A stretch of 64,000 nucleotides of DNA. Source: Dongia_A sp035695765 (GTDB lineage Bacteria > Pseudomonadota > Alphaproteobacteria > Dongiales > Dongiaceae). Under the pieces are notes generated by a model. That model was not told where the DNA came from. It did not search any database and saw nothing but the letters and a program-made list of their open reading frames with translations. This document shows positions 1 to 8,920 of the stretch, in pieces (positions within the stretch are counted from its first letter, which is position 1; each line of letters begins with the position of its first letter). Made by a program: the position numbers and the translations under genes. The DNA is taken from assembly GCA_035695765.1 (NCBI GenBank), contig DASRRI010000074.1, positions 73,672 through 137,671 on the forward strand, in the 5' to 3' direction.

Positions 1-1122
1 CAGCAGCGCGCCGCCGCTGCCGGCGACGAACATGCCAAGCTCGTTCGAGGCACCAATGAAGACCGATTCGACTGCCGTCACCCGGCCACGCAGCTCATCG
101 GGCGTTGCCAGCGGCACCAGCGTGCCGCGGATGAAGACGCTCACCATGTCCGCCGCGCCCAGCACCAGCAGGGCCGCGAAGGACAGCCAATAGTCGCGCG
201 ACAGACCGAAGGCTACGGCGGCAACGCCGAACAGCCCGACCGCCATGAACAGCCGCCGTCCGACGTGCCGCTGCAATGGGAACTGCGTCAGCAGCAGCGC
301 CGTCGCCGTCGCACCGAAGCCCTGGGCACTGCGCAGCAGGCCGCCGGCATCCGCACCGACATGGAGAATATCCTGGGCGAACACCGGGATCAGCGCGGTC
401 GCGCCGGAGAACAGAACGGCAAACAGATCGAGCGAAATGGTCGCGAGCAGCAGCCGGTTGCGGAAAATCAGGATGAGGCCCGCCAGGATGGCGGCCAGGT
501 CGCCGCCTGTCCGCGCGGAGACCGCGACGGGCCTGCCGCGCATCATGAAGGCGCAGATGACCGCGCCGGCGAATCCAAGCGTTGCGCCGCCATAAGCGAC
601 CGAAGGCCCCAGGGCATAGAGCAGGCCGCCCAGGCCCGGGCCGGCTATGGTAGCGACTTGCCAGCTGGTTGAAGACCAGGCGACGGCGCTGGCAAAGTTT
701 TCTTTCGGCATCAGGCTCGGCATCAACGCCCGCGCCGCAGGCGTCGCGATCGCGCGCGCCACGCCGAAGCAGAAGGCCAGTGCGAGGATAGCGATTTCCG
801 TAACGTGGCCGGTGAAGGCCAAGCTGACCAGGACCAGCGCCGCGGCAAGCTCTGCGCCGATCCCTGTCAGGATGAGCCGCCGCCGGTCCCTTCGATCCGC
901 CATATGCCCCGCCGGCAGCGCAAGCAGCGCAGCGGGCAGGAATTCCACCAGCCCGACCAGGCCGAGCTGGAACGGATCGTGGGTGATTTCATAGATCTGC
1001 CAAGCCAAGGCCGTCGCCTGGATCTGGAGGGCAATGGTCGCCAGGAAGTTCGCCCCGGCATAAAGCGCAAAATCGCGCGCCCGGAGTGCAGCCAGACCGG
1101 GCCCCCACCTTCTTGCAGTCAT
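1..1122 (-). CDS. MFS efflux transporter, EntS-like (3' end cut by window edge)
   Basis: The reverse strand is open for 374 codons from an ATG at 1122 to the left edge with no stop. The product begins MTARRWGPGLAALRARDF and runs into a hydrophobic helix. Then comes the loop between helices 2 and 3 (GHMADRRDRRR), which fits the MFS motif A. This family (DUF894/EntS-like) pumps siderophores or drugs across the inner membrane by proton antiport; the substrate here is unknown. A full-length member has about 410 residues, so roughly 40 C-terminal residues are missing. The gene points away from the TolC gene's end and is separated from it by a terminator, so it is not part of the secretion locus. 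Confidence 0.85.
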   Translation of the reverse strand, partial: MTARRWGPGLAALRARDFALYAGANFLATIALQIQATALAWQIYEITHDPFQLGLVGLVEFLPAALLALPAGHMADRRDRRRLILTGIGAELAAALVLVSLAFTGHVTEIAILALAFCFGVARAIATPAARALMPSLMPKENFASAVAWSSTSWQVATIAGPGLGGLLYALGPSVAYGGATLGFAGAVICAFMMRGRPVAVSARTGGDLAAILAGLILIFRNRLLLATISLDLFAVLFSGATALIPVFAQDILHVGADAGGLLRSAQGFGATATALLLTQFPLQRHVGRRLFMAVGLFGVAAVAFGLSRDYWLSFAALLVLGAADMVSVFIRGTLVPLATPDELRGRVTAVESVFIGASNELGMFVAGSGGALL

Positions 1123-1246
1123 GATCGCTAGCTCAGCCGGCCAAATCCGCAGTACCGCCGATGTCGCAGGACGCTTGATGGAAAATCTATCCTAACATGC
1201 CATGGCCGGTGAGGGCCGGCTACGCCTTTGACATCTTTGCAACAGC

Positions 1247-1282
1247 GCCAAACAAAAACCGCGCGTGAAGATCACGCGCGGT
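1247..1282 (-). terminator. Rho-independent terminator of the TolC-like gene
   Basis: A perfect 10-bp inverted repeat (ACCGCGCGTG, loop AAGAT, CACGCGCGGT) lies at 1258-1282. Read on the minus strand it is followed directly by TTTTTGTTTGG, a U-rich tract. It begins 34 bases beyond the stop codon of the TolC-like gene and ends the secretion operon. Confidence 0.88.
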
Positions 1283-1316
1283 CTGTAGTCAGGAGCGCTC
1301 GTAGTGAGGGGACGGC

Positions 1317-2726
1317 TCAGCCGCCCTCGCCCGGCGCCTTGGTCTCGAACTCCACCTCGCCCGGAGTTGCTTCCGTCGGGAAAGCAACGCCCAGCGCCTG
1401 CACCAGCTCGCCCTGAGAGGCCAGGATGCGGTAGTTGGCGAACAGCTCTTCGTAGTTGGCGGTAATCAGGTCGTTCTTCGACAGGAACAGCTCGTTGGTC
1501 GCGTCGAGCAGATCGAGCAGGCTGCGCTGGCCGATGTCGAACTGCTGGGCGTACACGTCGCGCGTGTTCTGGTTCGCCTCAACCTGATCGGTCAAGGTCT
1601 GGATCCGGTTGCGCTGCGTGTCACGCTCGCTCCACGACAGGCGAACGTCTTCCGCCACCTCGCGCTCGCGGACGCGCAACTGTTCCTGCGCCTCCGCCTT
1701 GCGCCACTTGAACTCGCGCACGCGCGCCAGATCGGCGCCGCCACGATAGAGATTGTAGCGCGCCACCAGCAGGAACGTGGCGCTGTAGGTCGTGTCTTCG
1801 CGACCGGCATTGTGACGGTTGTTGTTGCCGATCACCTCGAGATCAAGGCGCGGATAAAGTGGCGCCGCTTCCTTGTCGATCTCGGCGTCGGAAACCCTGA
1901 CGTCCGCCTGGGCCAGCAACACCTTGGGATTGGTCGTCAGACCTTTCGCCACCGATTCTTCTTCGCTCGGCGAGATCATCGAACCGTCAAGCGTCACGGC
2001 TTCCAGATCCTGGGGTTCGACGCCGATCACGCGCTGGAAAGTCGCACGCGCATCGCGCAGATCGCCTTGGATCTCGTTGAGATTGGTGCGGGCGGTCGCC
2101 AAGCGCGCTTCGGCCTGGCGGACGTCGGCCACGTTGCCGCCGCCGAGTTCCGCGCGCCGCTGCACCAGGCGCAACGTCTCCTCATGGGCCCGCACGTTCT
2201 CTTCGGCGTTGGCGACACGCTCGGTGTGGCGCTGCACGTCGAGGAATACTTGCGTCGCATCGAGTGCGGAAACCTGGCCCTGATCCTGGACACGCTGGCC
2301 CGCAGACGCGATGCGCTGCTTCTGACGCTCGACCTCGGAGCTGGTCTCGAAGCCGTCGAAGATGCGCTGCTGCAGCGTCACCTGGGCGTCGCGCCGGCCA
2401 TACAGCCAGCGGCCGTGATCGTGGACGCCCTGGTTGGTCCGAGCGTTGCCGACGTCGGTCGTCTCGTTTTCCGAGAAATCGATGCCGGCATCGAGCCGCA
2501 CGTCGATCTGCGGATAGTAGAGCGCGCGCGCCTGGCGCAACTCGTAATCGATCGCGCGGCGGTCTTTGACCGTAACGCCGACCTCTGGATTGGTAGAGAT
2601 CACCAGTCCGACCGCGTCTTTGAGCGACATGGCGGACGAAGATCCCGCAAACCCGGCAATGCCGGTCAAAAGTGCCGTACCAAGCAACAGCGTTGTACGA
2701 CGAAGCGACGAAGCTCCCAACTTCAT
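1317..2726 (-). CDS. TolC/LapE-like outer-membrane channel of type I secretion
   Basis: This 469-residue protein forms the outer-membrane exit duct of the type I secretion system. A signal peptide is clear: two arginines, a hydrophobic stretch TLLLGTALLTGIAGFAG and a small-residue cleavage site (SSSA). The mature part begins MSLKDAVGLVISTNPEV, typical of the OEP family. Two long alpha-helical repeats follow, rich in Q, E, R and A, as in TolC trimers. A GGGGGAAATCC ribosome site precedes the ATG. The gene is last in an operon behind the ABC exporter and HlyD adaptor, which together make a complete envelope-spanning system for the two giant adhesins upstream. In the LapA system this role belongs to LapE. 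Confidence 0.93.
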   Translation of the reverse strand: MKLGASSLRRTTLLLGTALLTGIAGFAGSSSAMSLKDAVGLVISTNPEVGVTVKDRRAIDYELRQARALYYPQIDVRLDAGIDFSENETTDVGNARTNQGVHDHGRWLYGRRDAQVTLQQRIFDGFETSSEVERQKQRIASAGQRVQDQGQVSALDATQVFLDVQRHTERVANAEENVRAHEETLRLVQRRAELGGGNVADVRQAEARLATARTNLNEIQGDLRDARATFQRVIGVEPQDLEAVTLDGSMISPSEEESVAKGLTTNPKVLLAQADVRVSDAEIDKEAAPLYPRLDLEVIGNNNRHNAGREDTTYSATFLLVARYNLYRGGADLARVREFKWRKAEAQEQLRVREREVAEDVRLSWSERDTQRNRIQTLTDQVEANQNTRDVYAQQFDIGQRSLLDLLDATNELFLSKNDLITANYEELFANYRILASQGELVQALGVAFPTEATPGEVEFETKAPGEGG

Positions 2727-2867
2727 TGGATTTCCCCCAAATACTGACTTTTTGGCGAGGCCCCCGCGGACCCACGACAGCTAAGAACCGAACTCTTTAG
2801 TAACCATACACTAAGATTGTGTCCCTTTCGCTTAGTACCAGATTTGCGAGTCGCCCGCACCTATTTT

Positions 2868-4196
2868 TTAACGCTCTGACAGGGCGGTATCTCTCGCCTT
2901 TAGGATGGGTTTAAGGAGGTATTCTAGGACCGTTTTCTTACCAGTCAAGATATCGACGGTTGCAGTCATGCCCGGAATGATCTGCAACTCCCCGCCGTCC
3001 TTGCCGATCAGGTAGTTCCTATCGGTGCGCAGACGAACGCGGAAGAACATTTCTTTCTTCTCATTTTCGATGGCGTCCGCGCTGATCTGTTCGACCTTCG
3101 CGTCAAGGCCGCCATAGATACTGTAATCGTACGCCGTGATCTTGATCTTGGCATGCTGTTCGGGCGCGATGAAGCCGCGGTCCTGCGGCCGGATCTGCGC
3201 TTCGATCAGCAACGTGTCCTCGATCGGCACGATCTCCATCAATTCTTCTGCCGGTTGCAGCACGCCGCCGAGGGTGTGAACCTTGATCTGCTTGACCGTG
3301 CCATAGACCGGCGATTTCAGGCTCTGCTCGCTGCCCTGCTCCACAGCGCCAGAGAGCAACTCCCGCACCGAGGCGAGCTCGGCGCGATGCTGGTTCATCT
3401 GCTGCGCGGCGTCAGCGCGGAAGGTCGCATCGATCTCTTTCAGCTTGGCCTGCGCTTCGGCGAGGGCCGCACGCGCCGGCGGCCGCGAGGCCTCGGCGTT
3501 GGAGATCTCCGACTGATATTGCTGCACTTCCTGCTGCGCGCGCAGCAGGTCGACCTTCGAAGCGATGTTGTTTCTGACCAGCGGCTCCAGGATGTTGACC
3601 TGCTGTTGCGCGATGTCGAGGCTCTTGCGTGCCGTCGACACCTTGGTATCGATCTGCCGCAGCTCCTGCTGCTTGGTCTCGACCTGCGACTGGAGCGTCG
3701 TGCGCTGGGACTGGACCTGCTGCTGGCGGATGACGAAGACCGACTTCTCGGTCTCCACGACTTCCGGCGCCTCCTTCATAATATCTTCGGGGAAGGCGAT
3801 CTGGGATGGATCGTCCTTGCCGCCGATCTCGGCCTGCAGCCGCGCCAGGGCGGCAGACGAGGTCCATTTGCGCTGCTTCAGCTCCGCTTCGTTGGTCGAG
3901 AGCTCGGTATTGTCGAGGACCGCAAGCACCTGGCCCGCCTCGACGATGTCCCCTTCCCGCACGTTGAGGGCCTTGATCTTGCCGCCCTTCACGCTCTGGA
4001 TCACCTGGGTCTGGCTGGAGGGAATGACCTTGCCCTCGCCGCGCGTGATCTCGTCCAGCACGGCGTAGTGCGCCCAGACCAGGCCGGCCACGACAATGAA
4101 AATGAGGCTGAACAGCAACAGGTGGCCGAACAGCTTGGTGCCTTCGCGTTCCGTCTCGGACGGATCGATCCAGAGATCTCGATTGGTCAGCGACAT
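2868..4196 (-). CDS. HlyD/LapC-like periplasmic adaptor of type I secretion
   Basis: This 442-residue membrane-fusion protein links the inner-membrane ABC exporter to the TolC-like channel. A short cytosolic tail (about residues 1-22) is followed by one membrane helix (LLLFSLIFIVVAGLVWA, about 26-42). A lipoyl-like half follows (KGGKIKALNVREGDIVEAGQ, about 69-88), then a long glutamine-rich coiled coil (about 110-290). The second lipoyl half (SPVYGTVKQIKVHTLGG) and beta-barrel come next, ending in PGMTATVDILTGKKTVLEYL, the usual C-terminal signature of the HlyD/LapC family. Only 4 bases separate its start from the ABC exporter stop, so the two are translated together. The spacing to the TolC-like gene downstream is about 140 bases. 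Confidence 0.95.
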   Translation of the reverse strand: MSLTNRDLWIDPSETEREGTKLFGHLLLFSLIFIVVAGLVWAHYAVLDEITRGEGKVIPSSQTQVIQSVKGGKIKALNVREGDIVEAGQVLAVLDNTELSTNEAELKQRKWTSSAALARLQAEIGGKDDPSQIAFPEDIMKEAPEVVETEKSVFVIRQQQVQSQRTTLQSQVETKQQELRQIDTKVSTARKSLDIAQQQVNILEPLVRNNIASKVDLLRAQQEVQQYQSEISNAEASRPPARAALAEAQAKLKEIDATFRADAAQQMNQHRAELASVRELLSGAVEQGSEQSLKSPVYGTVKQIKVHTLGGVLQPAEELMEIVPIEDTLLIEAQIRPQDRGFIAPEQHAKIKITAYDYSIYGGLDAKVEQISADAIENEKKEMFFRVRLRTDRNYLIGKDGGELQIIPGMTATVDILTGKKTVLEYLLKPILKARDTALSER

Positions 4197-4200
4197 GGTA

Positions 4201-6783
4201 TTATTCCCTGGCCTGCACGCGCCCGCCCATCAGGGCTTCGAGCACGCCGGACTTCGGGCCGTCCGCCACCACCTTGCCGCGGTCCAGCACGATCAGCCGG
4301 TCGACCAGCGCCAGCATCGAATGGCGGTGGGTGACAAGGATGATGGTCTTGCCGCGCGCGATCGCACCCAGGCGCTGCTTGAACGCGGCCTCGGTGCTGT
4401 TGTCCATCGAGCTGGTCGGCTCGTCGAACACCATGATCTGCGGATTGAGCAGCAGGGCACGCGCCACTGCCACCGACTGCCGTTGGCCGCCCGACAGCAT
4501 GCGGCCATTCTCGCCGACCGGCATGTCGTAGCCGAGCGGATGCTGGCGCACGAACTGGTCGACGCCGGCCAAGGTCGCGGCGCGGATCACGGAGGCTTCG
4601 TCCACATAGGGCGCGCCGAGGGTGATGTTGTCCTTGACCGAGCCGAAGAAGAGATGCGGGTCCTGCAGCACGCAGCCGATATTCTGCCGGAGGTCGGTGG
4701 GATCGAGCTGACGGATGTCGGTGCCGTCCACCAGGACAGCGCCCTCGGACGGTTCATAGAGGCCGAGGATCAGGCGCTCGATGGTGGTCTTGCCCGACCC
4801 GATGCGGCCGAGGATGCCGACCCGTTCGCCCGGCTGGATCTTGAACGAGACGCCGTCCAGCGCCGCGGTCTGCGCACCGGGATATTTGAAGAGGACGTTA
4901 CGGAATTCGATTGCGCCCTCGATCCGCGGGCGGCGGATGAAGACCTTGCCGCGCGGCCGCTCCACAGGGAGCGCCATCAGCTTGTTGAGGCCCTTCAGCG
5001 AGGTGAAGGACTGGTGGAAGCGGATGATGAGGCCGGCGATCTGGCCAAGCGGCGCCATGGCGCGGCTTGTCAGCATCGAGGCGGCAATCAAGGCACCCGT
5101 CGTCATATGGACGTCGCTGGTCGGGCCGGACTGGAAGATCCGGTAGCAGCCCCACAGGATGACGCCCGTAGTGGCCAGGTTCGAGGCGAGCATCACGAAG
5201 TTGATGCCGAGGGTCGACCAGCGCTTCGACGTCTCGGATGAGGCGGAGGACGCGGCCACATAGCCGTCCCAGTTGCGCTGCAACTGGCCTTCGGCGGACG
5301 TCGCCTTGATCATGTCGAGGCCGTTGATCGCCTCGACCAGGGTCGCATGCTTCTGCGAGGATTCGCGGTAGGAGCGTTCCACCGCGCGCTTCATCGGGAA
5401 CTGCACGAGAATGCTGACCAGGATCACCGTGGGGATCAGCACCGCCGGCACCGTCACTACGGGTCCGGCGATGAAGAAGATGATCACCAGGAAGATCAGC
5501 ACGAACGGCAGGTCAATGAGCACCGAGAGGCTGGCCGAGGTGAAGAAGTCGCGCAGCGTTTCGTATTGCTGCACGTTGCTGGCGAAGGCGCCGGAGGATT
5601 GCGGGCCGGCCGCCATCTTGATCGACAGGATGTGCTCGAAGATCGCCGAGGAGACCTTGCGGTCGAGCGCCTTGCCCGCCTTGTCCAGGAACACCGCGCG
5701 CATGCTGCGCAGCGCGAAGTCGAACACATAGATGAGGAGGATGCCAATCACCAGCACCCACAGCGTCTCTTCCGCCTTGTTCGGCACGACGCGGTCATAG
5801 ACCTGCATCGAGAAGATCGACGAGGCGATGGTGAAAAGGTTCATCAGCAGCGCCGCCAGCACGACCTCGAGATAGACTGGCGTGTGGCGCATCACCTCGC
5901 CCCAGAACCAGTTGCGCTCCTTCGCCTCGGTCATTTCCGAGGAGCGGCTGTCCAGGCGGATCTTCGGCCGGACCACCAGCATGGTGCCGGAATATTGCTG
6001 CTCCAGCTCCGCGACCGGGACAGTCACGATGCCGTCGAGGTTGTCGGTGGTGGCAATGTCGACCTTGGCGTTCTTGATCGGCGAGAGCATCACCACAGCC
6101 TGCCGGTCGCGCAGCAGGAGGACCGCGGGCAGGTTGATCGACTTGGTTTCGGCGAGGCCGCGGCGCACCTTGCTGGCCGAGAGGCCGGCATTCTCCGCCG
6201 CGCGCACGAACAGATCCGGCGTCATGCCGGCTTCGCCGATCGGCAAACCGGACGCCAGCGCCGCCAGTGACTTCGGGTTGCCGAACAGGCGCGTGAGGAT
6301 GACAAGGCACGAGAGCAGCGGATCGGGCCTTGTCTCGACATCCATCAGCTCGGGCAGGCCGGCCTCGACCGACGGCGCCGGAACATTGGCCGCGCTCGCT
6401 GCCGGTACCTGGGGCCGCGCGGCCTGGATCGGAGTGGCCTGAGCGCCTGCTGTATGGGCACTCGCGGGATGGGCGCCGGGCTGCGCAGCATCCCCACTCG
6501 CCGGTTGCGCATTGGCCAGCTGGGCAGCAGCAGCCTTCATGCTGGCGCCCTGGGTGATGGCGCTTTGGAATGCATTCTTGGGCGCGCCGTCTGGGCCGCC
6601 TGCAGGGGCAGTACCGTTCCCGACCGGTGTGGGGCCGGACTTCTGCACCACGAACATCTGTTCGGGGCGCTTGGCGGCTGGCGCGGCTGTGCCGTCGGCA
6701 GGCTTCGAGGCGGCGGCCCCGCCGGGTTCGTTTGCGGCTGCTGGCTTGGGTTTGCCCTCCGACGAGGGCTTGGCGGCATCCAT
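4201..6783 (-). CDS. LapB-like type I secretion ABC exporter with degenerate C39 domain
   Basis: This 860-residue half-transporter would energise export of the RTX adhesins. Residues 1-150 are an Ala/Pro/Gly-rich, apparently disordered extension. Residues about 151-280 form a C39-like domain. Where true C39 peptidases have the catalytic Cys, this one reads DPLLSCLVIL, so the position is Asp/Pro and the domain should bind substrate rather than cut it, as in HlyB and LapB. Six membrane helices follow, then the ATPase: Walker A GRIGSGKTT, signature LSGGQRQSVAVARAL, Walker B IMVFDEPTSSMD and H-loop THRHS. The family normally has about 700-720 residues, so the extension explains the extra length. 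It heads the operon with the HlyD and TolC genes. Confidence 0.95.
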   Translation of the reverse strand: MDAAKPSSEGKPKPAAANEPGGAAASKPADGTAAPAAKRPEQMFVVQKSGPTPVGNGTAPAGGPDGAPKNAFQSAITQGASMKAAAAQLANAQPASGDAAQPGAHPASAHTAGAQATPIQAARPQVPAASAANVPAPSVEAGLPELMDVETRPDPLLSCLVILTRLFGNPKSLAALASGLPIGEAGMTPDLFVRAAENAGLSASKVRRGLAETKSINLPAVLLLRDRQAVVMLSPIKNAKVDIATTDNLDGIVTVPVAELEQQYSGTMLVVRPKIRLDSRSSEMTEAKERNWFWGEVMRHTPVYLEVVLAALLMNLFTIASSIFSMQVYDRVVPNKAEETLWVLVIGILLIYVFDFALRSMRAVFLDKAGKALDRKVSSAIFEHILSIKMAAGPQSSGAFASNVQQYETLRDFFTSASLSVLIDLPFVLIFLVIIFFIAGPVVTVPAVLIPTVILVSILVQFPMKRAVERSYRESSQKHATLVEAINGLDMIKATSAEGQLQRNWDGYVAASSASSETSKRWSTLGINFVMLASNLATTGVILWGCYRIFQSGPTSDVHMTTGALIAASMLTSRAMAPLGQIAGLIIRFHQSFTSLKGLNKLMALPVERPRGKVFIRRPRIEGAIEFRNVLFKYPGAQTAALDGVSFKIQPGERVGILGRIGSGKTTIERLILGLYEPSEGAVLVDGTDIRQLDPTDLRQNIGCVLQDPHLFFGSVKDNITLGAPYVDEASVIRAATLAGVDQFVRQHPLGYDMPVGENGRMLSGGQRQSVAVARALLLNPQIMVFDEPTSSMDNSTEAAFKQRLGAIARGKTIILVTHRHSMLALVDRLIVLDRGKVVADGPKSGVLEALMGGRVQARE

Positions 6784-6835
6784 GAGGTCTTACGTCCGGC
6801 TTTCCGCAGTTCTGTGCAAGTACTGCATATTTAAG

Positions 6836-6864
6836 GTTATATTCTCGTTAAGACCCGCTTCCAA
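6836..6864 (-). promoter_or_regulatory. Candidate sigma-70 promoter of the secretion operon
   Basis: Read on the minus strand, TTGGAA (-35, at 6859-6864) is followed by 17 bases and TATAAC (-10, at 6836-6841). This gives a leader of about 45-50 bases before the ATG of the ABC exporter gene. The match to the consensus is good, but no transcript start is known. The 255-base gap around it (6784-7038) holds no convincing gene. Confidence 0.42.
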
Positions 6865-7038
6865 GCGGTCGGGCGGACATGCTTTCCGGCGGCGCCAGCA
6901 CTTGCACTTCGTGCAGGTCCACGCAAGTCATCCGGAAGGCCTATCTCAATCATTCTCATCACAATCCCGGTCCGCGTCAGCGACGCCGCGCACAGACCGG
7001 TCCCCATTCTCCTCGATTCGCAGGCCGAGGATGATCCT

Positions 7039-8601
7039 TTACGCCAGTTCGATGACGCCCAGGCGATGCAGTATTGGCGCCTCGTCCGTCCAGAACCGCT
7101 CAAAGAACTGAGTCGCCCGGCCAGCATCGTCCAGCGGCTTTTCTTCCTTCGCCGGCTTGCTGAAGCGAATGCGGCGGCGCCTCACCTCGGCCATCAGCCG
7201 TTCCTTCAGCTCATCCTTGTCCTTCCAGGGCTCAGCACCTTGGGCAAGGATGACTGCGAAGATCGGATCCATGCTGAGGGCGTTTCCCGCGAGCGTCGAC
7301 ACCACATTCCCCGGCGTCAGGTTGTCAACCATGCGCTTCACCAGCGCGCGGTTGGTGGCGAGCGGGATCTTGACCTGTTTCGGATTGGCCGGCATCGGCG
7401 CGGGCCGGCTGCTCACCGTGCAGGGCACGGCGATTCCGGTTGCCGCCAGCAAGGTCAGCGTCCGCTCGACGTCGAGATGCGTCAGCTTCTTCGCCAGCAT
7501 CTCCTTGCGCAGGTCGCCGGTCGACCAGGTGCCCTGCTGCAGCGCTTCCTTCAGCGCCGGGAATGCCTTTTCATCGAACTTCACTTCGCCGCGCGCCACC
7601 TTGGCTACGTGGGTGACGGGCTTGAGGTCGCGCAACGCGCCGAACACCTGGCCTTCCATGTTGCGCATGATGCCGGCGCGGTTGAGTTGGGCATGGCCGC
7701 GCACGAACACGTCTCGGCGGAAGCGCTGGTTCTGCGCCAGGTCCTGGAACAATTGCCGCAGGCGCTGGCTCGGCTGGGCCTTCACCTTGGCCTGCAGATC
7801 ATCGCCGCCGAGCAGCTCCAGATGGTTTTCCGCGAGCGTCGCAGAGCCGACGAAATTCAGCTTGGCGTTCGCCATCTCGTCCGCCACGTCGGAGCTGTAG
7901 AACGGCGTCCAATGCTCGTTCAGGAACTCGTGCGCCAGATAGTTGGCGTTCCGCTCCGCCATCTTGGCGGCCATCTTGCCGGCCGTCGGCGTCGCGGTGA
8001 AATAGGCGAACTTGGCCCCGACCAGCTCCTCGATCTGCTTCATCGCGGCCTGGGTGCGCTGGGTCGCGTCGCCGGAGAGGTGCTGCGCCGTTTCATAGAT
8101 CAGTTTCTGGAGCGGGCTGTCCGCCGCCCAGCCGGGCAGGCAATTGTAGCTGTTATAGACGAGGCCGCCGGGCTTCAGCCGCTCGCGGATGATGCGCTGG
8201 ATGCCGGCGCGTACCTCCGCGCTGACCCAGGCATAGACCCCGTGCAGCACGATGAAGTCGCACTCCGGCACTTCCTGCGCCGCTAAATCGAGGAAGCTGC
8301 GCTCGAGGAACTCGACATTGCAGATGCCGGCCTGGGCGGCATAGCGCCGCGCCCAATCGACATGGGCCGGATTGAAATCGACACCGAAGAACCGCCCCTG
8401 CGAATGCGCCCCGGCCAGCAAAGTGACGGTCTGCCCCAGGCCGCAACCAAGCTCCATATAGGTGAAACCGGGATCGAGCGGCCGCGGCTGGCAGCCGTTC
8501 AGCACGGCGACGTAGTTCAGCCACGCCGGCGCCAGCTCACGGAAGAAATGCTCCGTGTAGAGGACTTCGGTGACATAGCCCTGTGACCAGTCGGAATCCA
8601 T
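7039..8601 (-). CDS. Class I SAM methyltransferase with regulatory domain, OmpB-PKMT-like
   Basis: This 520-residue protein (start MDSDWSQGYV, behind a GGGGGT ribosome site) has an N-terminal Rossmann methyltransferase domain. Motif I is YMELGCGLGQT (about residues 48-58), the motif II acid is in FFGVDFNPAHVDWAR, and the segment IVLHGVYAWVSAEVR fits the MethyTransf_Reg family. The later segment (about 210-330) matches the methyltransferase regulatory/dimerisation domain, followed by a C-terminal helical part. The family includes the Rickettsia protein-lysine methyltransferases that modify the surface protein OmpB. The gene sits between the giant adhesin and its exporter on the same strand, which suggests an adhesin-modifying role; that is inference. 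An upstream ATG at 8658 would add 19 unlikely Cys/Arg-rich residues. Confidence 0.85.
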   Translation of the reverse strand: MDSDWSQGYVTEVLYTEHFFRELAPAWLNYVAVLNGCQPRPLDPGFTYMELGCGLGQTVTLLAGAHSQGRFFGVDFNPAHVDWARRYAAQAGICNVEFLERSFLDLAAQEVPECDFIVLHGVYAWVSAEVRAGIQRIIRERLKPGGLVYNSYNCLPGWAADSPLQKLIYETAQHLSGDATQRTQAAMKQIEELVGAKFAYFTATPTAGKMAAKMAERNANYLAHEFLNEHWTPFYSSDVADEMANAKLNFVGSATLAENHLELLGGDDLQAKVKAQPSQRLRQLFQDLAQNQRFRRDVFVRGHAQLNRAGIMRNMEGQVFGALRDLKPVTHVAKVARGEVKFDEKAFPALKEALQQGTWSTGDLRKEMLAKKLTHLDVERTLTLLAATGIAVPCTVSSRPAPMPANPKQVKIPLATNRALVKRMVDNLTPGNVVSTLAGNALSMDPIFAVILAQGAEPWKDKDELKERLMAEVRRRRIRFSKPAKEEKPLDDAGRATQFFERFWTDEAPILHRLGVIELA

Positions 8602-8920
8602 GCAACCCCCAATTAGGCAGCAGCGCCCCCTACATGCACCGCAGCCCATCCGCCTCATACCGGCGGCGGCGTGGTTAATGCCACGAAACAGGCCCCGCGG
8701 TCAAAGGCTGGCCCGGGGGTCATCCTGGCGGCAAAGCTTAAATATCGTCTAAAGCCGGGCTCTTAGCGGTCAGATTTCACAGCAAAAATGAGGGCGCCCG
8801 AGGGCGCCCCGCACTACTTTCCCAAGAGAAACTCGGGGCTCCGAAGGAGCGCCCGGAGTTTTAGTTCAATTTCGAGATATTCCGTCGAGCTCGAGACGCT
8901 ATCGGCTCGAATTTTAGATG
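8602..8920. other. Intergenic gap between long adhesin and methyltransferase genes
   Basis: No convincing gene is present in these 319 bases. The part nearest the adhesin stop holds an imperfect GC-rich hairpin (about 8829-8855, AACTC..GGGGCTCC, loop GAA, GGAGCGCCCGGAGTT). Next comes the terminator at 8784-8809. The remainder (8602-8780) is the presumed leader and promoter region of the methyltransferase gene; I saw no clear -35/-10 pair. Confidence 0.6.
8784..8810 (-). terminator. Rho-independent terminator after the 4419-residue adhesin gene
   Basis: On the minus strand a GGGCGCC / GGCGCCC stem with a 4-base loop is followed by TCATTTTTGC. The adhesin gene stop is about 110 bases upstream. 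It should separate transcription of the adhesin from that of the methyltransferase and exporter genes. The stem sequence is nearly the same as that of the terminator after the second adhesin. Confidence 0.78.

Noticed and set aside
245..1131. Plus-strand open frames at the left edge
   Set aside because: They are shadows of the minus-strand MFS gene, whose frame is open for 374 codons and reads as membrane helices.
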